A DNA stretch of 64,000 nt from Nitrospira sp. Lineage in GTDB: Bacteria > Nitrospirota > Nitrospiria > Nitrospirales > Nitrospiraceae. The stretch lies in the NCBI GenBank assembly GCA_005116965.1, contig SWDG01000005.1:47957-111956 (forward strand). The letters are read 5' to 3'. The translations under genes and the position numbers were made by a program. A model generated the notes under the pieces. The model ran no database searches and had not been told where the DNA came from. It worked only from the letters and a program-made list of their open reading frames with translations. Positions 1 through 9,009 of this stretch are shown here, one piece after another. Position 1 is the first letter of the stretch; each line of letters opens with the position of its first letter.

Positions 1-473
1 TTCAGAAGCGTCTCCTCGGGCAGACCATGAGCAAGCACAAGACGCGCGACGCGTGAGGCATAGATCGCACCAACTTCAAATCGAAATGTCTCCTGCCCTT
101 CTTGCGACACGGCTACGGACGGGATACCGAGGATGGTCCCTTCCATCGCTGCCGACACGGTCCCTGAGTACAGCACATCATCGCCGAGGTTGACCCCTTT
201 GTTAATACCGGACACGACAATGGCGGGCGGTTTCGGCATGACTTTCAGTACCGCAAGATTCACGCAATCCACTGGTGTTCCATTCACGGCATACGTGCGT
301 GGACTCAGTTGGTGGAGACGCAATGGCTTATGCAATGTCACAGCGTGGGCGACTGCCGTGCGTTCCCGATCTGGAGCAACAATCCAAACTTCACCGATCG
401 CAGCAAGTGCCTTCGCCAAGGCGGTGATCCCCGGAGACTGAATACCATCATCATTGGTGACGAGGATGCGCAT
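1..473 (-). CDS. surE: 5'/3'-nucleotidase SurE (3' part outside window)
   Basis: This gene encodes a survival protein SurE, a metal-dependent nucleotidase that removes phosphate from nucleoside monophosphates. The reverse strand from the ATG at 471-473 reads [15 protein letters not shown], the family N-terminus with the metal-binding Asp pair, followed by [20 protein letters not shown], the conserved active-site loop. The frame stays open to base 1, so about 157 residues are visible and roughly 100 are missing at the C-terminal end. It lies downstream of tRNA-Pro and ihfA/merR. The ATG is only about 14 bases after an intrinsic terminator and has no strong ribosome binding site, so its expression signal is unclear. 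Confidence 0.93.
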   Translation of the reverse strand, partial: MRILVTNDDGIQSPGITALAKALAAIGEVWIVAPDRERTAVAHAVTLHKPLRLHQLSPRTYAVNGTPVDCVNLAVLKVMPKPPAIVVSGINKGVNLGDDVLYSGTVSAAMEGTILGIPSVAVSQEGQETFRFEVGAIYASRVARLVLAHGLPEETLL

Positions 474-487
474 AATCGACTTTCAAC

Positions 488-511
488 AAAAAGAGCTGCC
501 CGAGGCAGCTC
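488..511 (-). terminator. Intrinsic terminator after tRNA-Pro
   Basis: On the minus strand a perfect 8-bp stem GAGCTGCC / GGCAGCTC with a 3-base loop TCG is followed by TTTTT. It lies about 70 bases downstream of the tRNA-Pro gene and ends about 14 bases before the surE start codon. Confidence 0.85.
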
Positions 512-579
512 CGATGTCCGAACCGAGCATGGGACTGGGCCCCCAGTTCCAAATGCTCTTCCTACTCCACGAGGTAAAC

Positions 580-656
580 TGGTCGGGGCGGCGGGATTTG
601 AACCCACGACCACTCGCACCCCAAGCGAGTGCGCTACCGGGCTGCGCTACGCCCCG
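580..656 (-). tRNA. tRNA-Pro (anticodon GGG)
   Basis: Read on the minus strand, a 77-base tRNA folds with acceptor stem CGGGGCG / CGCCCCG and discriminator A, and CCA is encoded at the 3' end. The anticodon stem CTCGC / GCGAG closes the loop TTGGGGT, giving anticodon GGG for proline codons CCC/CCU. The T-loop GGTTCAAATCC is present. A terminator follows at 488-511. The order ihfA-merR-tRNA-Pro is one I know from several other bacterial phyla. Confidence 0.95.
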
Positions 657-730
657 ACACGTTTATAACTTCTGACGTCCCCATCTTAACCGATGATCAG
701 GGAATGGGCTTCAGCAAACCTACCCTTTTC

Positions 731-1081
731 TCAGGATGAATGCGAGTCGATAATTTTGAGAATAACCTGGAGATCCCCTCTCAACTTTTTAGCAATCTCT
801 CTTGGACGCAGCCTGCGCGACGCAGCACGCCCACGGCGTACCCAGTATCGCTTCACACCATCGAGGGTATGTCCCTCCTCATAAAGCATCCGCTTGATTT
901 CCAGCACGGTTTCAATATCTCGTTGCACATAGAGGCGTTGATTTCCTCGACTCTTTTTTGGCTTCAGAAACGTAAACTGAGATTCCCAGAAACGGAGCAC
1001 ATACGCGGGAAGTTTCGTCAACTGACTCACTTCTCCGATTTTATAGAAAACCTTGCTCCCCAGCCTGGGTTCAGTTCCCAT
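731..1081 (-). CDS. MerR family transcriptional regulator
   Basis: This is a 116-residue DNA-binding protein with an N-terminal MerR winged helix: FYKIGEVSQLTKLPAYVLRFW, then a region ending in the typical RLYVQRDIETV. The remainder is a short basic helical region with no recognisable effector-binding domain or cysteine cluster, so it belongs to the small MerR class found next to ihfA rather than the metal sensors. I chose the ATG at 1081 because GAGG precedes it by six bases; a GTG at 1093 in the same frame would add four residues. It lies downstream of ihfA on the same strand, with a palindromic repeat in between. Confidence 0.85.
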   Translation of the reverse strand: MGTEPRLGSKVFYKIGEVSQLTKLPAYVLRFWESQFTFLKPKKSRGNQRLYVQRDIETVLEIKRMLYEEGHTLDGVKRYWVRRGRAASRRLRPREIAKKLRGDLQVILKIIDSHSS

Positions 1082-1160
1082 GACCGGCCTCACGGTGCGC
1101 CTTGTATTGGATTGACGGAGCCGAGCTGGTTGTTGTGTTGCCCTGTCTGCTTTGTTTACG

Positions 1161-1286
1161 CAGGATGATCAAAAAGACCGCCCGCAAGGCCTCAGCGAGC
1201 GAGAAGCCGAGTCGTACCATGTACCGTACGGTGAGGCTTTGACCAATGCGAGAACGACGCGGGTGGTTGTTTTCAGCATCCTGCTA
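1161..1286. repeat. Palindromic interspersed repeat, copy 1
   Basis: A 126-base element with inverted ends GCAGGATG ... CATCCTGC, inner blocks GATCAAAAAG and GTTTTCAGC, and a central partly self-complementary segment around GTACCATGTACCGTAC. It matches, over its whole length with many substitutions, the element at 42949-43071, including the shared GCGAGAACGA block. Its end supplies the TAG stop codon of ihfA. It could form a long hairpin in the 3' part of the ihfA transcript. I believe this repeat type is common in Nitrospira genomes, but I cannot confirm that here. Confidence 0.8.
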
Positions 1287-1559
1287 TGAATTGACGTACT
1301 TCTTGAATACCTGGCTTGGTCGAAACGTCACGACTCGACGGGGGGTAATTCCAATTTCCTCTCCGGTTCGAGGATTTCGTCCCTTTCGGGCTCCCTTGCT
1401 GCGGACAACAAAATTTCCAAACCCCGCGATTTTGACCGATTCTCCCTTCTGCAAGACAGCCTTCAACATGTTCAGAACAAACTCAACGATATCAGCGGCT
1501 TCATTTTTTGAAATGCCGACTTGCTTGAAAATCTCGTCAGCGATATCCGCCTTTCTCAT
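1284..1559 (-). CDS. ihfA: Integration host factor / HU family protein
   Basis: A 91-residue nucleoid protein that binds and bends DNA as a dimer. It starts MRKADIADEI and carries the family signature GFGNFVVRSKGARKGRNPRTG, with the conserved arm proline in RNPRTGEEIGI. The length is typical of IHF/HU (90-100). The neighbouring MerR gene and tRNA-Pro match the context of ihfA in other bacteria, which is why I prefer IHF-alpha over HU; sequence alone does not separate them firmly. A GGGGGG ribosome binding site lies about six bases before the ATG. The TAG stop codon is the first triplet of the palindromic repeat. Confidence 0.88.
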   Translation of the reverse strand: MRKADIADEIFKQVGISKNEAADIVEFVLNMLKAVLQKGESVKIAGFGNFVVRSKGARKGRNPRTGEEIGITPRRVVTFRPSQVFKKYVNS

Positions 1560-1699
1560 ACCACCCCCCTACGTGACCACTGCAACTCGCCGCGAGTCTG
1601 TCTGATCGACTTCTTTCGCAAAGCGATGAGTTTTGCTTAAGTTACGTGAGGTTATGAAACCTGTCAAGAATAAATTTGGCTCATGCGTATGAAAAGACT

Positions 1700-3349
1700 C
1701 TAGTTCTTCGCGAGAAGTTTGTATTCGATACTATCAACGAGAGCCTGCCATGTTGCCTCGATGATGTTTTCTGAGACCCCGACTGTCCCCCACTTATCCT
1801 TATGATCTCCCGATTCGATCAAGACACGCACCTTTGACTCGGTTCCTCGATTAGCCGCCAGGACGCGAACCTTATAGTCAAGAAGCTTCACTTCTTGAAG
1901 CTGAGGATAGAATTGTTCCAACGACTTTCTCAACGCATGGTCGAGTGCGTTGACCGGTCCAGCCCCGACAGCCGCCGTATGTTCGACCACATCGCCGACT
2001 TTGACCATCACCGTGGCTTCAGAAAGAGTCGTTCCATCCTCCTGCTTCTTTTCAACAATCACGCGAAATCCGAGTAATTGAAACGAGGGCCGATGACTCC
2101 CCATGGCCTTTCGCATGAGCAATTCGAACGACCCTTCAGCACCTTCGAATTGATAGCCCTGACTCTCTCGGTCTTTTAATGTGTGGATCAGCTCGTCGAC
2201 CTTGGCGTGGTTCTTTGCAAGCTTGATCCCGTACGCTTCAATTTTGTCGAGAAGCCCGCTCCGGCCTCCGTAGTCGGAGATCAGCATGCGCTGTCGATTC
2301 CCGACCCTGGCCGGATCGACATGTTCATAGGTCGCCGGATTCTTCAGCACGGCATGAATATGCACGCCCCCTTTGTGCGCAAACGCGGAATCGCCGACAT
2401 AGGGTTGATGCTTATTCGGCATCAGATTCGCGATCTCTGTGACAAACCCTGACACATCCTTGAGATGGCTCAATCGATCGGTCAAGGCTGGACGCTTCAT
2501 CTTCAGTTCTAAATTCGGGATGATCGAACAGAGGTTGGCATTCCCACACCGCTCTCCGATTCCATTGATCGTCCCCTGGACCTGCCGGATGCCCAATTCG
2601 ATCGCCACCAGGGAGTTGGCCACGGCCATTTCACAGTCGTTATGCGCATGAATACCGAGCGGCACCCGACACTCGCGTTGAACCACACTGCAGATCTCGC
2701 GGATCTCCCACGGCATGGCCCCCCCGTTGGTATCGCAGAGGATGACCCGTTCGGCTCCGGCCTCCACCGCTTTTCTGATGGTGGCAAGCGCATACTCCGG
2801 ATTGGTCTTGTATCCATCGAAGAAATGCTCCGCATCGTAGAACACTCGGCGTCCTTTGCCCTGGAGATACGCGATGGAATCGGCAATCAACTCTAAGTTC
2901 TTACTCAGCGAGATACCGAGCGCATCGGTCACGTGCAGCGACCAGGTTTTCCCAAAGAGGGTGATGGTTTTGGTCTCCGCGGCGAGTAAGGCCTTGAGAT
3001 TGGGGTCTTTCCTGACGGTATTGCTGGCTTTCCTGGTCGATCCAAACGCGATCACGTCGGCGTGCTTCAGCGGAATCGTTTTGATCATCCGGAAGAATTC
3101 AATGTCTTTGGGATTCGCCCCAGGCCAACCACCTTCAATGAAATGAACCCCGAGGTCATCCAACTTTTGCGCGATTCGCACTTTGTCTTCAGCGGAGAAG
3201 CTGACGTCCTCTGCCTGAGCGCCATCACGCAAGGTGGTGTCATAGATTTCCAACGCTGCTGTTTGATCCGCAGACGGCTTTCGTTCAAGAACCGGTTGTT
3301 GCTCACGAGAAGCCCGGGAAGCGCCGGATTGAGTGGTTTTTCGAGCCAT
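1700..3349 (-). CDS. cimA: Citramalate synthase
   Basis: A 549-residue enzyme of the HMGL/isopropylmalate synthase family. The catalytic signature DTTLRDGAQAEDVSF lies at about residues 37-51, followed by a TIM-barrel domain with HAHNDCEMAVANS and a C-terminal LeuA-type regulatory domain. The motif variant (GAQAEDVSFS) and length fit the citramalate synthase group (pyruvate plus acetyl-CoA to citramalate), the first step of the threonine-independent isoleucine route. LeuC and LeuD at 40.5-42.6 kb could act on its product. The ATG at 3349 lacks a clear ribosome binding site, and about 30 residues of polar, low-conservation sequence precede the catalytic core, so the true start may lie further in. 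Confidence 0.88.
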   Translation of the reverse strand: MARKTTQSGASRASREQQPVLERKPSADQTAALEIYDTTLRDGAQAEDVSFSAEDKVRIAQKLDDLGVHFIEGGWPGANPKDIEFFRMIKTIPLKHADVIAFGSTRKASNTVRKDPNLKALLAAETKTITLFGKTWSLHVTDALGISLSKNLELIADSIAYLQGKGRRVFYDAEHFFDGYKTNPEYALATIRKAVEAGAERVILCDTNGGAMPWEIREICSVVQRECRVPLGIHAHNDCEMAVANSLVAIELGIRQVQGTINGIGERCGNANLCSIIPNLELKMKRPALTDRLSHLKDVSGFVTEIANLMPNKHQPYVGDSAFAHKGGVHIHAVLKNPATYEHVDPARVGNRQRMLISDYGGRSGLLDKIEAYGIKLAKNHAKVDELIHTLKDRESQGYQFEGAEGSFELLMRKAMGSHRPSFQLLGFRVIVEKKQEDGTTLSEATVMVKVGDVVEHTAAVGAGPVNALDHALRKSLEQFYPQLQEVKLLDYKVRVLAANRGTESKVRVLIESGDHKDKWGTVGVSENIIEATWQALVDSIEYKLLAKN

Positions 3350-3654
3350 GGGAAGAGAGGGTATCAGGAGCGGGGCTCCCCTGTCGAGACGTCAAAGACC
3401 GGGCGATCAAGGGCAGCCTGAGTCACTAGCGATCAGCCGGAATTCTTCGAGGCGGAATCAATAGCGTCGATAGATTCAGCCCTGCCGATTAATTTGCTTT
3501 CCCCTTTTCATCCCCACGACTACTGCTTTTTCTCGTTGCCAAGAATCAAGACTGGCTCAACAGCCGGGCCAGTAAAAATCGTATCTTTCTTCGCCGCCCA
3601 TTGAACAGAAAGATTCAGGGGGCTTGCCGAACCACAGTAACCAAGGTATGCACC
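3350..3654. other. Intergenic stretch upstream of cimA
   Basis: These 305 bases separate the start of cimA from the stop codon of the YgjP-like gene. I see no open frame with protein-like sequence and no convincing terminator or promoter. A weak dyad ACTGGC/GCCAGT lies near 3550-3575. It marks the boundary between the restriction operon and the amino-acid gene. Confidence 0.4.
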
Positions 3655-4371
3655 TCAATATTCCCAATTCTCATGCCGTACCGGCAAACGGTTGAGCGCT
3701 TGGCGGTAGTATTGCCACTTCGGCATGAAGCGATCCATCAAGATAATGAATCGTTGCGTGTGGGTCGGCTCAATGAGATGCGCCATCTCGTGCACGACAA
3801 TGTATTCAAGACATTCCAGTGGCTTCTTCGCCAACTCTGTGTTCAGGCGAATATGCCTTGCCGTGGGATTGCAGCTTCCCCACTTTGTCTTCATGCGTTG
3901 AATGAAGAAGCGGTTGACCCTCACCCCTATCAGTGGTTGCCACTTGGCGAGTAGCAGAAGCACGGCTTTCTTGAGCTGCTCGCGATACCATGCTTCGAAC
4001 AACGCCTGTTTCCTCTCCTCGCTCGTTCCAGGGCGCACACGCAGGAGAATGCGGCGATGCCGCAATTCGATAGACGGCGCCTCATTGTCTTCGCGCACCG
4101 TGAGCAAATAGCGATTCCCCCAGAGGTAATGGCTTTCCCGATTCAGATATTCGCGCGGAGTTTCCCGTTCCTGCTCCCGCAACTTCTTCTGTTGCTGCTT
4201 GATCCAAGCCAGCTTGGAAATAGCAAAGACGCGGATCGTATCGAGACTCATTCGCGAGGGGGCGGCGATCCGGACTCTCCCCGCTGGGGGATAGACACTG
4301 AGATGGACGTTCTTGATGTCCTTCAGGACCACATCGACGGCAATGTCGCCTAACTGCACCTGTGCCATCAT
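3655..4371 (-). CDS. YgjP-type (DUF45) zinc metallopeptidase
   Basis: A 238-residue protein with the HExxH zinc motif in VVHEMAHLIEPTHTQRF near the C-terminus and a conserved KTKWGSCNPTARHIRLN block just before it, the hallmark of the YgjP/DUF45 (M48-like) family. The substrate is not known. Its start codon overlaps the hsdR stop codon by one base, so it is very likely co-translated with hsdR. YgjP-like genes are often seen beside type I restriction genes; a role in the system is an inference. A second in-frame ATG immediately follows the first. Confidence 0.87.
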   Translation of the reverse strand: MMAQVQLGDIAVDVVLKDIKNVHLSVYPPAGRVRIAAPSRMSLDTIRVFAISKLAWIKQQQKKLREQERETPREYLNRESHYLWGNRYLLTVREDNEAPSIELRHRRILLRVRPGTSEERKQALFEAWYREQLKKAVLLLLAKWQPLIGVRVNRFFIQRMKTKWGSCNPTARHIRLNTELAKKPLECLEYIVVHEMAHLIEPTHTQRFIILMDRFMPKWQYYRQALNRLPVRHENWEY

Positions 4372-7300
4372 CAGTATTCTCTCTGCGCTTTGATGATGAG
4401 AAAGATCCGCTCCACTTCTGCCTCATCCCGCAGCACGTCGTACAGCGCTCGCTTAATCACTTGCTCACGCGCCTGAACCCCTCGCCAGCCATCGGGCCGC
4501 ACCTTCCGAACCGCTTCATCGATATTCAGCACCAGCTGCAAGGTCGGATCATGGGCCGTCTGGTATTCAACCTGCGTTTCCGCCGCCCGATCTACCTCCG
4601 TATGTACTCCATGGGTTGCCTTCAGGTTGTTGTACAGCGCCCGCAGGGCCGGGCTCTTTTTGAGCGGCTCCGGCGTGTCCTCAGCCTGCCCAGCCTCCAC
4701 TTTTTTAGCCAGTTCAGCAATGCGCTTCAGATAGTGCTCATACTCGATGGCCTTAGCCTTACGAGCGGTGATAATTTCGTCCAGCAGCACTGACATTTTC
4801 TCGTAGTAGGCAGGATCGTTCAGATGCTCCTTGATGATCTTGCGACGGACGTTATTCTCGATGGTCTCGGCAATCGCGTCCTTGTTGCCTCGCAAACCAC
4901 CGAGTTGGGTTGCAATCACATTCCCGATCCCGGTCTTGACGATCAGGTCCAGTAAGGGCAACTCGTCGAAGGGTGAAATCTTTCTCGGTTCATCGGCTTC
5001 AATATAGGTATCGATGAGGTGGCGCATGTCGGCTTCGTAGGCCTTGAGGTCGAGGCTCTCCCCGCTGGCCTTCCGGACAATCTCGCGGACATTCAGATAC
5101 CGGTTCATGTGCTGCTTGATGCGGTCAATGTCGGCCGCACTGTAGCCGGCGAGATCGAGTTCATCGGCGATGTTGGCGTAGGCGCGCACGAGGCCGACGG
5201 TTGCCTTGTAGAGTGCGGCCCGCTGCGGATCCCGTTCTTGGAGGTCGGCAGGAATCTCCGTGTTCCCACAGAAATAGTGAATATGCTCCAGCTCCCCTTT
5301 CGGCGGTTCCACCGGCTCGCAGAGAAGATCGAGAGTCTCGATGGCCTGGTCGAGCCGTTCCTTCCCTTTCTTCAGCCGGTCTTGCAGCAGCACCTCAGGG
5401 GTCACGCCCCCGGCGCTGTGATCCAGTTCGGAGCTATAGACTTGTAGCGCGCCGGTGCCCTTTTCATTCACCAGCTTCTTGAACAAGTCCTTATAGTCCA
5501 CGATATAGCCGAATTCCTTGTCCTCACCGTCAAGACGATTGGTCCGGCAGATAGCCTGGAATAAGCCATGATCCTGCATCGACTTATCGATATAGAGATA
5601 GGTGCACGGCGGGGCGTCGAAGCCGGTGAGCAGTTTATCCACGACCACCAGCAGCTTCATGTTTGCTGGCTCCTTGATGAAGAGGGCCTTCGCCTGCTCC
5701 TCATAGGTTTCAGTTTTGGTCATGCCCGGCTTCGGAGCAACGTCCTTGAGAAGCTCGGTGTACGTGTTGTAGATGAACTGCTTGTCGGTTTCCGTGTTCG
5801 CGCCGATCTCTTCCTTGGTCACATCCTGAGCCTGCGGATTATAGGAGGTCACCACCGCGCACTTGCCCCTGAAGGGCGTCTTTTGGAAGAGCCCGAAATA
5901 CTTGGTCGCCTCGTAGATGCTTGACGCCACAAGAATGGCATTCCCCCGCTCGTTGGACAGACGCGGCTTCACACTGAAGTCGAAAACGATATCGCTCACT
6001 ACCCGGTTCATGCGGGACTTGGAGCTGAGCACCTGCTGCATTGTCCCCCATTGTTTCTTCAGCTCGTCTTTCTGCCAGTCGTTCAGCCCCTTGGTCTTGG
6101 CCTCGAACCAGGCGTCGATCTTCTCTTGAGAGCCCAGGTGCTGGTCGATGTCCCGTGCCTCATAGACCAAATCGAGCACTACGCCATCCTCCACTCCTTC
6201 ACTGAACTTGTAGGTGTGAATGTACCGGCCGAACACTTCGTGGCTGGTGGCCTTATCCTTTGCAAGCAAGGGCGTCCCGGTGAATCCAACGAAGACGGCA
6301 TTCGGCATGAGGGCCTTCATCACCCGGTGCAACTTGCCGCTCTGCGTGCGATGGCACTCGTCCACGAACACGAACACCTCGCCCACCGTCTGGCTGGGCT
6401 GGGCCTCCAACTCCTTAATGAAGGCGTCGAAATCATCCACGTCCTTGCGCCCGAACTTGTGGACGAGCGAGCACATGAGACGGGGCGTCGCCTGGCCGAG
6501 CCGGCTCATCAAGTCGCGGCCGCTGCTGGTGCGCGTGATCGGCTCACCAACCTCGGTAAAGACTCGCTCGATCTGCTTATCCAGTTCGTCCCGGTCGGTG
6601 ACGATGGCCACGCGGGCGTGAGGATTGTTCTCCAGAATCCACTTGGCCAGCAGCACCATGACGATGCTCTTGCCGCTGCCCTGGGTGTGCCAGATGATGC
6701 CGCCCTTGCGCCGGCGCACAGAGTCCTGCGCCGCCTTGATGCCGAAATATTGGTGCACCCGTGGCAGTTTCTTCATCCCACTGTCGAAGAGGATGAAGTC
6801 GTGTATCAGCTCGATCAGCCGATCCTTCGCACACAGCTTCAGGAGATACTTGTCCAGTTTGAATCGGCGGTTGTCCTGCTCGTCCTCTTTCCACTTCAGG
6901 AAATACTTCTCCTGCGTGCCGATGGTCCCGTATTGCAGACCTTCAGAGTCGTTTCCGGCGAAGAGGAACTGCACCGTGCTGAAGAACCAGGCGTTGAACT
7001 CAGGCAGCTGATTGGAAAGGCTTTGGCGGATTCCGTCGCCAATGGATACGCGGCTGTTCTTGAGTTCAATCACCCCAACCGCAATGCCATTCACGTAGAG
7101 GACCAGATCAGGCCGCCGCGCGTGGCTGCCCTTGAGCGTCACTTCCTCGGCAATCGCGAAGTCGTTCTTGCTCGGCTCGCGCCAATTGATGAGATGAACC
7201 GTTTCCGTCACCTTGCCAGCCTCGGTCTTGACCGGTACCCCGTAGCGTAAGAGCTTGTAGACGGCCTGGTTGTTCCCGTAGAGATTGCGGCTGTGATTGT

Positions 7301-7511
7301 CCGCCTCGGTCTTCAGCAGATACAGCGCCCGGCTGATCTGCGCCGGCGTGTAACTCAGCTTGGTCAGATAGTCGGTCAGCAACCCTTCTTCAATGTTGCT
7401 GTTCCCCTCCCGGTCGGTCCAATCACCCAGATAGCGGTAGCCCAACTCCTCGCGGAATAGCACGAGGACACGGTTCTGCGTTGCACGTTCTGGTTGGCCG
7501 ACAGTGGACAT
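4371..7511 (-). CDS. hsdR: Type I restriction enzyme R subunit
   Basis: A 1046-residue motor and nuclease subunit of a type I restriction system. The N-terminal nuclease domain carries the D...ExK site (Asp135, then VIELKNS with Glu149 and Lys151). Walker A HTQGSGKS is at 275-282, the DECH box at 384-387 (VFVDECHRTQ) and later helicase motifs follow (FVGFTGTPL; a DKLLTGFDAP-type segment). The last 350 residues form the helical C-terminal region that contacts the methylase. The length is normal and no frameshift is visible. GGGAGG precedes the ATG by about eight bases. hsdS lies 250 bases upstream, so transcription probably runs hsdM-hsdS-hsdR-ygjP. Confidence 0.95.
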   Translation of the reverse strand: MSTVGQPERATQNRVLVLFREELGYRYLGDWTDREGNSNIEEGLLTDYLTKLSYTPAQISRALYLLKTEADNHSRNLYGNNQAVYKLLRYGVPVKTEAGKVTETVHLINWREPSKNDFAIAEEVTLKGSHARRPDLVLYVNGIAVGVIELKNSRVSIGDGIRQSLSNQLPEFNAWFFSTVQFLFAGNDSEGLQYGTIGTQEKYFLKWKEDEQDNRRFKLDKYLLKLCAKDRLIELIHDFILFDSGMKKLPRVHQYFGIKAAQDSVRRRKGGIIWHTQGSGKSIVMVLLAKWILENNPHARVAIVTDRDELDKQIERVFTEVGEPITRTSSGRDLMSRLGQATPRLMCSLVHKFGRKDVDDFDAFIKELEAQPSQTVGEVFVFVDECHRTQSGKLHRVMKALMPNAVFVGFTGTPLLAKDKATSHEVFGRYIHTYKFSEGVEDGVVLDLVYEARDIDQHLGSQEKIDAWFEAKTKGLNDWQKDELKKQWGTMQQVLSSKSRMNRVVSDIVFDFSVKPRLSNERGNAILVASSIYEATKYFGLFQKTPFRGKCAVVTSYNPQAQDVTKEEIGANTETDKQFIYNTYTELLKDVAPKPGMTKTETYEEQAKALFIKEPANMKLLVVVDKLLTGFDAPPCTYLYIDKSMQDHGLFQAICRTNRLDGEDKEFGYIVDYKDLFKKLVNEKGTGALQVYSSELDHSAGGVTPEVLLQDRLKKGKERLDQAIETLDLLCEPVEPPKGELEHIHYFCGNTEIPADLQERDPQRAALYKATVGLVRAYANIADELDLAGYSAADIDRIKQHMNRYLNVREIVRKASGESLDLKAYEADMRHLIDTYIEADEPRKISPFDELPLLDLIVKTGIGNVIATQLGGLRGNKDAIAETIENNVRRKIIKEHLNDPAYYEKMSVLLDEIITARKAKAIEYEHYLKRIAELAKKVEAGQAEDTPEPLKKSPALRALYNNLKATHGVHTEVDRAAETQVEYQTAHDPTLQLVLNIDEAVRKVRPDGWRGVQAREQVIKRALYDVLRDEAEVERIFLIIKAQREY

Positions 7512-7761
7512 CAGCGCGACCTCCCTCTAGCCCATAGCGTGCGGCACAAAGACACGCCCCTCTTGCAATTCATTCCACCGCCATCCATAATCTCACTATG
7601 GGCTGGTCACTGCGTAGCGGGGGCCGGCCTCTTTTATTTGGGGAGCACCACGAAGCCATAGCCCTCAATACGCCTAGTCCTGCTGCACCGAAGCTTCTCC
7701 TCCACCCACGATAGTCTTCCTTGACGCCTACTGCGAATAACGTACCGCTACGCGACCGACC
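7512..7761. other. Gap between hsdS and hsdR
   Basis: A 250-base gap is longer than expected inside an hsd operon. On the minus strand a short frame ending near 7530 reads YGWRWNELQEGRVFVPHAMG before a TAG, which looks more like the tail of a lost gene than random sequence, but it has no start and stops again 21 codons upstream. No promoter or terminator is evident. Confidence 0.3.
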
Positions 7762-9009
7762 TCATACCAGCCTGATCCTCCCCGTCAGCAGTTCCTGCAT
7801 CATGCCCTGTTTGAGTTGGCAAGCTTTGGCGAGCTTCGCTTCCAGCGCGGCGATCTCGGCGTCCATATCGGAGAGGATGGCGGCGATGGCAGCTTGTTCG
7901 TCAAAACACGGGAATGGCACAGAGATTGACTTGATAAGCGTAAGATTCAAACCACCTCTTCCTGCACCTCCCGATGAAAGGCCTCGAAGCTCTTCATATC
8001 TCGCATCAAGGTTGTAGTACAGGTATTCTGATACAAATGAAGAGTTTGGGAATATGGCTGCAACAGATTGATTGGTGCAAAGTTCGACGAGATTCATGGC
8101 GACGGTTCCTCTCGTCTTCCCTTGACCTGCCAACCCTATTAACACGCTTTTCACAGGAACCAACTGGGCACTAGAATTCCTTAGCCCATCCTCGGTAATC
8201 CGTCCTTCTACTTCGTTCGCAAACTTCAAATTTAGCTCTCCAGAACTCATCCACCTGATTGATCCATTCCAATATGCCGGAATTAGCGTGCTTGGGGTTC
8301 CTCCCGCAGTACAGTCCGTAAACTCCCCAATCCTCTTCACCTCCCACTTCCCGCTGAAGCCAGGCAGGCGCTTCTTGCCGGTGAGCAATTCCTGCATGGC
8401 GCCTTGTTTGAGCTGGCGCTTCTTGGCGAGGAGTTGCTCCAGGGATTCGATCAGGGCATCCGCATCGCTCAACGCCTCGGCGATGGCTTCTTGCTCAGCT
8501 TTGGTGGGAGGAAGGGGAACAAGAAGATTTCCTAACGTACCCTGATTGAGGTTGATCATCGTAGAGCCAACCGAAGCATTCTCAATCTCTGCGATGATGG
8601 GCGGACTTGATAGCACCCGCTGGATAAAGCGAGCATCAAGTGATGGTCCTGTGCGAATGATCATGGAGCCAGTTCCACACAGCCAACCATGCTCTTCTGC
8701 CCGCACGAATGCGCAACGCCCCATTTCGCCGCGTCTACCGATGACCACGTTGCCCTCTGAAAGACGGAACTCGGACAGCGTCCGTGCTGCCGCTTCTGTA
8801 ATCGCCATTGAAGGCGTCGGCTGAATCTTTCCATCGATAATCTGCATTGGATTGATCACCGGAACACCATCATCAACATAGTCGGATTGGTGCAATGCAC
8901 TACCGAAAGGGCCAGTCTTGAACGTCGCGTGTGTGCCAAGCTTAGTGATTTTCCAGTCCACCGGAATCACCCCCACCTCGGTCGGCTTATAGCCAGCTTT
9001 CACTTCCAC
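7762..9009 (-). CDS. hsdS: Type I restriction enzyme S (specificity) subunit
   Basis: A 415-residue subunit that sets the DNA target of the methylase and nuclease. It has the two-fold plan of HsdS: target recognition domain 1 (about 1-165), a helical spacer (QEAIAEALSDADALIESLEQ then KKRQLKQGAMQELLTGKKRL), domain 2 (about 220-365), and a second near-identical spacer (QAAIAAILSDMDAEIAALEA then KACQLKQGMMQELLTGRIRL). Both halves are intact, so a bipartite recognition sequence is expected, but it cannot be deduced. It overlaps the end of hsdM by 10 bases. Confidence 0.93.
   Translation of the reverse strand: MEVKAGYKPTEVGVIPVDWKITKLGTHATFKTGPFGSALHQSDYVDDGVPVINPMQIIDGKIQPTPSMAITEAAARTLSEFRLSEGNVVIGRRGEMGRCAFVRAEEHGWLCGTGSMIIRTGPSLDARFIQRVLSSPPIIAEIENASVGSTMINLNQGTLGNLLVPLPPTKAEQEAIAEALSDADALIESLEQLLAKKRQLKQGAMQELLTGKKRLPGFSGKWEVKRIGEFTDCTAGGTPSTLIPAYWNGSIRWMSSGELNLKFANEVEGRITEDGLRNSSAQLVPVKSVLIGLAGQGKTRGTVAMNLVELCTNQSVAAIFPNSSFVSEYLYYNLDARYEELRGLSSGGAGRGGLNLTLIKSISVPFPCFDEQAAIAAILSDMDAEIAALEAKLAKACQLKQGMMQELLTGRIRLV

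Noticed and set aside
6051..7250. A 399-codon open frame on the plus strand inside hsdR
   Set aside because: It is antisense to a well-supported hsdR, has the alternate-frame composition typical of high-GC coding DNA, and no ribosome binding site or domain.
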